A DNA stretch of 7,224 nt from positions 1-7,224 of the forward strand of contig JACDHN010000137.1 of assembly GCA_013821025.1 (NCBI GenBank). The letters run 5' to 3'. Made by a program: the position numbers and the translations under genes. This DNA is from Acidimicrobiia bacterium. GTDB taxonomy: Bacteria > Actinomycetota > Acidimicrobiia > Acidimicrobiales > Ilumatobacteraceae. The notes under the pieces were generated by a model, which saw only the letters and a list, made by a program, of their open reading frames with translations, had not been told where the DNA came from and ran no database searches. Below, piece by piece: positions 1-5,073 of this stretch. Every line of letters starts with the position of its first letter. The first letter of the stretch is position 1.

Positions 1-726
1 CACATCGACACTGGGCACAACTTTCCGGAGCTGATCGAGTTTCGCGATCGCACCGTCGAAGCAACCGGTGTGCGCCTGCTCGTGGCGTCGGTCCAGGACT
101 CCATCGACGCCGGCCGCGTCCGCGAGCAGCCGGGCCCACGATCCACGCGCAACCCGCTGCAAACGGTCACCTTGCTCGACGCCATCACAGAGCACGGCTT
201 CGACGCTGTCTTCGGCGGTGCCCGCCGCGACGAGGAGCGGTCGCGGGCGAAGGAGCGGGTGTACTCGCACCGCGACGAGTTCGGCCAATGGGATCCGAAG
301 AATCAGCGCCCCGAGCTGTGGGGCCTGTACAACAGCCGCCATCACCGGGGCGAGCACATGCGGATCTTCCCGCTGTCCAACTGGACCGAGCTCGACATCT
401 GGCGGTTCGTCGCCGCCAAGAAGATCGACCTGCCCGGCCTGTACTTCGCCCACAAGCGCGACGTGTTCCGCCGGGACGGGATGCTCATGGCCGTCAACCC
501 CTTCACGCCGATGATGGAGAGTGAGGAGTCGTTCACGGAGACCGTCCGCTTCCGCACCATCGGCGACGCCACGTGCACGGCCGCTGTCGAATCGAGCGCT
601 GCGACGGTGTCGGACATCGTCGCCGAGACGTCGATCGCCCGACTGACCGAACGAGGTGCCACTCGCGCCGACGACCGCATCTCAGAGGCCGGGATGGAAG
701 ATCGCAAGCGACTGGGCTATTTCTGA
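1..726 (+). CDS. cysD: Sulfate adenylyltransferase subunit 2, CysD (5'-truncated by window edge)
   Basis: This is the catalytic small subunit of ATP sulfurylase, which adenylates sulfate to APS in the cytoplasm together with the GTPase CysN. The frame is open from base 1 and ends with TGA at 724-726, giving 241 visible residues. It aligns by eye to E. coli CysD (about 300 aa) from that protein's HVDTGWKF region onward, seen here as HIDTGHNF at residues 1-8. Other family signatures are GGARRDEERSRAKER (about 72-86), WDPKNQRPELW (97-107), RIFPLSNWTELDIW (121-134), the RFRTIG...AVES segment and the C-terminal KRLGYF. About 60 N-terminal residues, including the PP-loop that binds ATP, lie outside the window. 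The ATG at 70-72 is internal, since conserved sequence runs upstream of it. The stop overlaps the ATG of a 7-codon frame leading into cysN, so the operon is probably translationally coupled. Identification is essentially certain; only the start is unknown. Confidence 0.97.
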   Translation, partial: HIDTGHNFPELIEFRDRTVEATGVRLLVASVQDSIDAGRVREQPGPRSTRNPLQTVTLLDAITEHGFDAVFGGARRDEERSRAKERVYSHRDEFGQWDPKNQRPELWGLYNSRHHRGEHMRIFPLSNWTELDIWRFVAAKKIDLPGLYFAHKRDVFRRDGMLMAVNPFTPMMESEESFTETVRFRTIGDATCTAAVESSAATVSDIVAETSIARLTERGATRADDRISEAGMEDRKRLGYF

Positions 727-749
727 TGAGTGAGCGCAGCCTCATCTGA
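726..749 (+). other. 7-codon bridging reading frame and small hairpin at the cysD-cysN junction
   Basis: An ATG at 726-728 overlaps the cysD stop (TGATG at 724-728). It opens a 7-codon frame (MSERSLI) that ends with TGA at 747-749, and this stop overlaps the cysN ATG (TGATG at 747-751). GATGAG (725-730) and CTCATC (741-746) are perfect inverted repeats around a 10-nt loop, so the stop-start motif could sit in a 6-bp stem. No strong Shine-Dalgarno sequence lies just before the cysN ATG. Stepwise termination and reinitiation is therefore a reasonable reading. This is a sequence observation plus inference; the peptide itself may have no function and the arrangement may be chance. Confidence 0.35.
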
Positions 750-2017
750 TGGGTCGACGCATCGCCCCCTTGCGGTTCGCCACGGTCGGCAGCGTCGACG
801 ACGGCAAGTCGACCCTGATTGGCAGGCTGCTGTACGACTCCAAGTCGATCTTCGAGGATCAGCTCGAGCACGTCGAGGCGGTGAGCCTCCGGCGGGGCGA
901 CGAATACGTCGACCTGGCGCTGCTCACCGATGGCTTGCGCGCCGAGCGCGAGCAGGGCATCACCATCGACGTCGCCTACCGCTACTTCTCAACCCCCCAG
1001 CGCGACTTCATCATCGCTGACTGCCCTGGGCACATCCAGTACACGCGCAACATGATCACCGGCGCATCCACCGCCGACCTGGCACTCGTGCTCGTCGACG
1101 CCCGCCTGGGCGTGGTCGAGCAGACCAGGCGACACAGCCTGCTGGTGTCGCTACTCGGCGTGCCTCACCTGGTGATCTGCGTCAACAAGATGGACCTGGT
1201 CGACTTCGCCGAATCCCGCTTCGAGGAGATCCGCGACCAGTTCACGGAGTTTGCCGGCCAACTCGACCTGCACGATGTCACGTTCATCCCGATCTCGGCG
1301 TTGAAGGGCGACAACATCGTCGACCGTTCAAAGAGCACGGACTGGTACGAGGGACCGACGCTGCTGCACCACCTGGAGACGGTGTACGTCGCCAGCGACG
1401 ACAACCTGATCGACGTGCGGTTCCCGGTGCAGTACGTGATCCGCCCCAAGCGAACCGAGTACCACGATTACCGCGGGTACGCCGGCCAGGTGGCCGCCGG
1501 CCGGATGCGGCCTGGCGACGAGGTGATGGTACTGCCGTCTGGCATGACGTCGACGATCGCCAGCATCGACACCGCCGACGGCCCGCTCGACGAAGCGCGG
1601 CCGCCGCAGTCCGTGGCGATCACGCTGGCCGACGACGTCGACATCTCGAGGGGCGATCTCATCTGCCGCCCGAACAACCACCCAGAGCCGTCCCAGGACG
1701 TCGAGGCAATGGTGGCATGGATGGATTCTTCGGCATCACTGAACCCGCGCACCATCTTCACGTTGAAGCACACCACCCGCTCGGTGCGGGCCATGGTCAC
1801 AGACTTGCGATACCGGCTCGACATCCAGACGATGCACCGCGACACGGAGGCGACATCATTGTCGCTCAACGAGATCGGGCGGGTGTCGCTGCGCACGATG
1901 CAGCCGATCTTCGCCGACGACTATCGCCGCAACCGGGCGACGGGGAGCTTCATCCTCATCGACGAGTCGACGAACCAGACGGTCGCCGGCGGGATGATCC
2001 GAACGTCGGCCGGCTGA
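749..2017 (+). CDS. cysN: Sulfate adenylyltransferase subunit 1, CysN (GTPase)
   Basis: CysN is the regulatory GTPase of ATP sulfurylase: GTP hydrolysis drives CysD-catalysed formation of APS from sulfate and ATP. The 422-residue protein has the translation-factor GTPase fold. The P-loop GSVDDGKST is at residues 14-22, REQGITID lies in the switch I region, G3 DCPGH is at 91-95, G4 NKMD at 146-149 and G5 SALKGDNI at 183-190. Two beta-barrel domains of EF-Tu type follow (about 230-422). The start at ATG 749 leaves a short 13-residue leader before the P-loop, which is normal for the family; an in-frame TGA at 731-733 rules out a much longer protein. The protein is shorter than E. coli CysN (475 aa) and ends without a fused APS kinase domain, unlike CysNC proteins. 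The gene sits 22 nt after cysD and is followed by cysC, so it belongs to one sulfate-activation operon. Confidence 0.97.
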   Translation: MGRRIAPLRFATVGSVDDGKSTLIGRLLYDSKSIFEDQLEHVEAVSLRRGDEYVDLALLTDGLRAEREQGITIDVAYRYFSTPQRDFIIADCPGHIQYTRNMITGASTADLALVLVDARLGVVEQTRRHSLLVSLLGVPHLVICVNKMDLVDFAESRFEEIRDQFTEFAGQLDLHDVTFIPISALKGDNIVDRSKSTDWYEGPTLLHHLETVYVASDDNLIDVRFPVQYVIRPKRTEYHDYRGYAGQVAAGRMRPGDEVMVLPSGMTSTIASIDTADGPLDEARPPQSVAITLADDVDISRGDLICRPNNHPEPSQDVEAMVAWMDSSASLNPRTIFTLKHTTRSVRAMVTDLRYRLDIQTMHRDTEATSLSLNEIGRVSLRTMQPIFADDYRRNRATGSFILIDESTNQTVAGGMIRTSAG

Positions 2018-2128
2018 GTGCCCAGGAGCACTGTGACGCCCATAGCCACACCCGTGTGCCGGTGCGAGCGACGGAGCGCCAGCGCAGCAGCGGTGAACGG
2101 CGGCCTGCGTGGCCGGGGAACGCTGTGA
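2018..2128 (+). other. cysN-cysC spacer with 36-codon open stretch in the cysN frame
   Basis: The 107-nt spacer between cysN and cysC is open in the cysN frame directly after the cysN stop. It begins with GTG (TGAGTG at 2015-2020), runs 36 codons, and its TGA (2126-2128) overlaps the cysC GTG as GTGA. The deduced peptide is Ala-, Arg- and Ser-rich with a CRC motif, and I recognise no family. It uses rare codons such as ATA and AGG, and its third-position G+C is somewhat lower than in the neighbouring genes, which argues against a conserved protein. It could be a coupling leader for cysC, a readthrough tail of CysN, or chance in high-GC DNA. AGTGC (2017-2021) and GCACT (2028-2032) could form a 5-bp stem at the cysN stop. 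Positions 2065-2093 are a GAGCG-rich purine-biased stretch. I see no promoter that I would defend. Confidence 0.3.
2115..2120 (+). promoter_or_regulatory. Shine-Dalgarno-like site for cysC
   Basis: GGGGAA ends 4 nt before the GTG at 2125. It is the best ribosome-binding-site match near the beginning of the APS kinase homology and is the reason for choosing this start over upstream in-frame GTG codons, which would add sequence unlike the family. Confidence 0.5.
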
Positions 2129-2709
2129 ACGACAACCTCGTCTGGCACGACACGACCGTCAGTCGCGCAGACCGCTGGTCGGCCCACGCCCTCTCGGGGG
2201 CAACGCTGTGGTTCACCGGGCTCTCAGGCTCTGGCAAGTCGACGGTGGCAAACGCCGTCGCCGCCCGCCTGCTCGCCACTGGCCGACCGGCATACATCCT
2301 CGACGGTGACAACGTGCGCCACGGCCTGAACGCCGACCTGGGCTTCTCGGCCGACGACCGCAGCGAGAACATCCGCCGCGTCGGTGAAGTGGCACGCCTG
2401 ATGGCCGACGCCGGCCTCGTGGTGTTGGTGCCCGTGATCTCGCCGTACCGGGCCGACCGAGAACGGGCCCGCCGGGCCCACGAGGTGGCAGGGTTGCCGT
2501 TCGTCGAGGTGTTCGTCGACACGCCGCTGGCGGTGTGCGAGGAGCGCGATCCCAAGGGCCTGTACCGCAGGGCTCGGGCCGGAGAGCTGTCGGACATGAC
2601 GGGCATCGACGCCCCGTACGAGGCACCCGAGTCGCCTGAGGTGCGGATCACGCCCGGCGGCATCGACGCGCAGGCCGAACAGGTCCTCTTAGCATTCCCG
2701 CTCAGCTGA
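2125..2709 (+). CDS. cysC: Adenylylsulfate (APS) kinase, CysC
   Basis: CysC phosphorylates the 3'-hydroxyl of APS with ATP to give PAPS, the step after CysDN in sulfate activation; it is cytoplasmic. The 194-residue protein has the usual family length of about 200. It shows the leader VWHDTTVSRADR (6-17), the P-loop GLSGSGKST (32-40), DGDNVRHGLN (60-69), LGFS.DDR.ENIRR (72-85), ISPYR (105-109, with the family's conserved Ser106) and DPKGLYRRARAGE followed by FTGID-type MTGIDAPYEAPE near residues 140-170. All motifs expected of an active enzyme are present. The GTG start is preceded by GGGGAA and overlaps the end of an open stretch continuing from cysN (GTGA), so translation may be coupled. 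In some actinobacteria, such as mycobacteria, this domain is fused to CysN; here it is a separate protein in another frame. PAPS could serve reductive assimilation or sulfotransfer; no downstream enzyme in the window decides which. Confidence 0.96.
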   Translation: MNDNLVWHDTTVSRADRWSAHALSGATLWFTGLSGSGKSTVANAVAARLLATGRPAYILDGDNVRHGLNADLGFSADDRSENIRRVGEVARLMADAGLVVLVPVISPYRADRERARRAHEVAGLPFVEVFVDTPLAVCEERDPKGLYRRARAGELSDMTGIDAPYEAPESPEVRITPGGIDAQAEQVLLAFPLS

Positions 2710-2710
2710 C

Positions 2711-2729
2711 CCTCGGACAGAACCCGAGG
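2711..2729. terminator. Possible weak bidirectional terminator between convergent cysC and doxX-like gene
   Basis: CCTCGG (2711-2716) and CCGAGG (2724-2729) form a perfect 6-bp stem with a 7-nt loop, immediately after the cysC stop and 11 bases before the stop of the convergent DoxX-family gene. There is no T-run on either strand, so it is not a textbook intrinsic terminator. The position between convergent genes is what suggests a role in termination or 3'-end stability. Confidence 0.35.
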
Positions 2730-2740
2730 TTGGGTGGGCG

Positions 2741-3241
2741 TCAGCGGGTGGGGAGGGCTGCAGCGATATGGCCGGTGCGCTCGGACACGGCGCGTCCTGC
2801 CCGTCGCGCAGCGCGGCCGCTGCTCCAGAACACCGAAGGGCGACCGCCGGTGTCAAGGGCGGTCGTTAGCAGACCGCCCAACATGGCGAGGTTCTTGAGG
2901 AACTGGGTCTGTTGCTGCTGGCGCTCGGTGCCGTTCTTCTTCCAGAACGCGTGACCGGCGAGCGTCGTCGGTACCAGCGACCCGGCGAGCGCCAGCGCAG
3001 CGGGCCGGGCGAGGATGCCGGTGGCCAGCAGGACACCGCCGCCCACCTGGACGGCGGCATTGAGCTTCACGAGCTGGGCGGGATCTTCGGGGAGCCCGAC
3101 TTTGCGAAGCTGCTCGCTGAGCGGCGAGACCACCTTCTCAGCGGGTGGCGCTTTGGGAGCCGGATTGCGCAGCGCTTCGAGGCCGCCGGCGATGAAGACG
3201 CCAGCCAACAGGGGTCGGGTAAGAGTGCGAATGCCAATCAT
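2741..3241 (-). CDS. DoxX-family integral membrane protein
   Basis: This is a 166-residue small membrane protein. The hydrophobic segments are about residues 7-24 (PLLAGVFIAGGLEAL), 61-77, 81-98 and 113-129, which fits the four-helix DoxX fold. Family features are visible: N-A-V-Q-V-G-G-G around 61-69, LVPTTLAGHAFW at 89-100, a charged Gln-rich turn, FLKNLAMLGGLL at 114-125, and DTGGRPS at 130-136. A hydrophilic loop lies at 25-58, and the C-terminal tail (about 138-166) is rich in arginine. The ATG at 3241 starts directly before the first helix; I see no clear Shine-Dalgarno sequence. The biochemical role of this actinobacterial subgroup is not settled. The name comes from a subunit of Acidianus thiosulfate:quinone oxidoreductase, and mycobacterial DoxX has been linked to thiol and oxidative-stress homeostasis. 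It lies convergent to cysC and divergent from the ABC genes, so it is probably transcribed alone. Confidence 0.88.
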   Translation of the reverse strand: MIGIRTLTRPLLAGVFIAGGLEALRNPAPKAPPAEKVVSPLSEQLRKVGLPEDPAQLVKLNAAVQVGGGVLLATGILARPAALALAGSLVPTTLAGHAFWKKNGTERQQQQTQFLKNLAMLGGLLTTALDTGGRPSVFWSSGRAARRAGRAVSERTGHIAAALPTR

Positions 3242-3283
3242 CGTTCATCTGTGTACCCGCTGGAAGTGCGCGACGAAACCCGG

Positions 3284-3312
3284 TTGAGAACGAGGATGCG
3301 CCTGCTTAGGTT
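3284..3312 (+). promoter_or_regulatory. Candidate sigma-70-type promoter for the ABC exporter operon
   Basis: TTGAGA (3284-3289) and TAGGTT (3307-3312) are separated by 17 nt. They resemble a -35 box and the TANNNT -10 box of actinobacterial housekeeping promoters. They lie in the 80-bp spacer (3242-3321) between the divergent DoxX-family and ABC genes. Transcription would begin about 3319, only a few bases before the TTG start at 3322. The match is by eye. I could not find an equally good promoter for the leftward gene. Confidence 0.4.
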
Positions 3313-3321
3313 GATTGGGCT

Positions 3322-5073
3322 TTGGAACCGCCAGAAGCTCCCTCCGATTTCTCCACCCTGACGCGCCGTCTGCGACCCGAGCGGGGACGGCTCGGCGCGC
3401 TCCTGGTGGTGCTGATCGCAGCGATGACACTGCCCCTGCTGGGGCCCTACCTCATGGGCCGATTCGTGGACCAGGCTGCTGGCGGCGAACCGGCCTCTGG
3501 CCTCGTCCTCCTCGCTGCACTCTTCCTCGCCGTGGCGATCCTCGCCGACGGGTTGCAGCTGCTCGTGACCTGGCTCTCGGTGCGCCTGGCGTGGCGTGTG
3601 GGCAACCGCCTTCGATCAGACCTCTGCCAGCATGCCCTCGGGTTGGACCTTGCCTGGCACGGCGAGCACAGCGCCGGACAGCTGATCGAGCGCGTCGACG
3701 GTGACGTCGACGCCCTGACGAAGTTCTCGTCGGCTGCCGTCCTGAACCTGGCTGGCAACGCCGTGCTGCTCGTGGGGACGTTGGTCGTCGTGACGGCGAT
3801 CGACTGGCGCGCCGGCGCCCTCGTGGCGCTCGTCACCGCCGCGGCCGCCCTTGTGCTGATGCGGCTGCGTAAAGCGGCGGTGCCGTACCGCGACGCCGAG
3901 CGCGAGGTGCAGGCGTCCCTCTACGGCGACATCGAGGAGCGGCTCGGCGGGCTGGAGGACCTGCGCGCCAACGGCGCCGGTCGCTGGGCGGTGCAGCGCC
4001 TGCATGTCAACTCGTGGCGATGGTGGAACGTGTCGCGCAAGGCAGCCGCTCGCGGCGACGGCGCCCTCGTGGCGGCCGATGTCATCTTCGCCCTCGGGTC
4101 GGCGCTCATCCTCGGGCTCGGCGTCCTGCTGTACCGCGATGGCGCCATCACGATCGGCACCGTGCTGGCGCTCTTCCGGTATTCCCAACTCGTCAGCGAG
4201 CCCCTGTGGGAGGTCGCCGAGCAGCTCTCGGAGATGCAGAAGGCGATCGCCGGCACCAGGCGGGCCGCCCGCCTGCTGGCGACGGAGTCGACGATCCAGG
4301 ACGGGGACGGACCCGATCTCCCAGGCGGGGCGCTCGGCTTCGAGCTGGACGACGTCTGCTTCGGGTACGGCACCGGCAGACCGGTGCTCGATGGCGTCAC
4401 CATCGAGGCGTCGCCCGGCACGACCGTGGGCATCGTCGGGCGCACCGGGAGCGGCAAGACGACGATCGGGCGGCTGCTAGCCCGACTGTGGGATCCCGAG
4501 ACCGGCGCCGTCAGGGTCGGCGGTGTCGATCTTCGTTCCACCCGCCAGTCCGACCTACGCAGCCGCATCGCCGTCGTCACTCAAGAGGTGGAGATCTTCC
4601 GGGGCACCGTTCGCGACAACCTGACGTTGTTCGGCACCGTGGCCGCCACCGACGCCGAGCTGACCGACGCCCTGGAGCGGAGTGGGCTCGGCGGCTGGCT
4701 GACGGTGTTGCCCGGCGGGCTCGAGACGATGCTTCACGGCTCATCGGAGCTGTCGGCCGGTGAGGCCCAGCTGCTGGCGTTCGCCAGGGTGCTGATCGCC
4801 GATCCCGGACTCATCGTGCTGGACGAGGCGTCGAGTCGCCTCGACCCCGGCACCGAGGCCCGGCTCACGGCTTCGACTGCGCAGCTACTGGGTGGGCGCA
4901 CCGCCGTCGTGATCGCCCACCGCCTGTCGACGCTGGAGTCCGTCGACCACATCGTCATGCTCGACCGCGGCGTGGTCGCCGAGCAGGGATCGCGGGCGCA
5001 GCTCGAAGCCGATCCCACGTCACGTTTCGCCTCATTGCTGGCCGATGAGCGCCGGGCCAGGGTTTCCCGATGA
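3322..5073 (+). CDS. ABC exporter half-transporter, catalytically complete subunit (heterodimer partner 1)
   Basis: This is a 583-residue fused membrane-ATPase protein of the type IV (B-type) ABC exporter class, acting in the cytoplasmic membrane. About six hydrophobic segments lie in residues 24-46, 59-85, 136-160, 164-180, 250-270 and 275-295. The family segment GEHSAGQLIERVDGDVDAL is in the first cytoplasmic region. The nucleotide-binding domain (about 343-575) has an A-loop Tyr in CFGYG, Walker A GRTGSGKTT (373-381), Q-loop Gln421, signature LSAGE (477-481), Walker B LIVLD (497-501) with catalytic Glu502, D-loop SSRLD and H-loop His533. The ATPase residues are intact, but the signature departs from LSGGQ. 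The TTG at 3322 is the first possible start after an in-frame TAG at 3307-3309, and later starts would cut into the first helix region. The stop overlaps the next gene by ATGA, so both subunits are probably made together. The substrate is unknown: drug, lipid or peptide export are all possible. Confidence 0.93.
   Translation: MEPPEAPSDFSTLTRRLRPERGRLGALLVVLIAAMTLPLLGPYLMGRFVDQAAGGEPASGLVLLAALFLAVAILADGLQLLVTWLSVRLAWRVGNRLRSDLCQHALGLDLAWHGEHSAGQLIERVDGDVDALTKFSSAAVLNLAGNAVLLVGTLVVVTAIDWRAGALVALVTAAAALVLMRLRKAAVPYRDAEREVQASLYGDIEERLGGLEDLRANGAGRWAVQRLHVNSWRWWNVSRKAAARGDGALVAADVIFALGSALILGLGVLLYRDGAITIGTVLALFRYSQLVSEPLWEVAEQLSEMQKAIAGTRRAARLLATESTIQDGDGPDLPGGALGFELDDVCFGYGTGRPVLDGVTIEASPGTTVGIVGRTGSGKTTIGRLLARLWDPETGAVRVGGVDLRSTRQSDLRSRIAVVTQEVEIFRGTVRDNLTLFGTVAATDAELTDALERSGLGGWLTVLPGGLETMLHGSSELSAGEAQLLAFARVLIADPGLIVLDEASSRLDPGTEARLTASTAQLLGGRTAVVIAHRLSTLESVDHIVMLDRGVVAEQGSRAQLEADPTSRFASLLADERRARVSR

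Noticed and set aside
1717..2124. Upstream extension of the cysC frame into cysN, which would give a 330-residue protein
   Set aside because: The extension lies out of frame inside cysN and is His/Arg/Pro-rich shadow sequence. APS kinase homology begins just after GTG 2125, which has its own ribosome-binding site.
1956..2663. 235-codon open frame antisense to the end of cysN and cysC
   Set aside because: It is Arg/Ser/Thr-rich, low-complexity shadow sequence opposite a clear APS kinase, and it shows no domain.
2730..2954. Small + strand open frame opposite the DoxX-family gene
   Set aside because: It has no family resemblance and is fully antisense to a well-matched DoxX protein.
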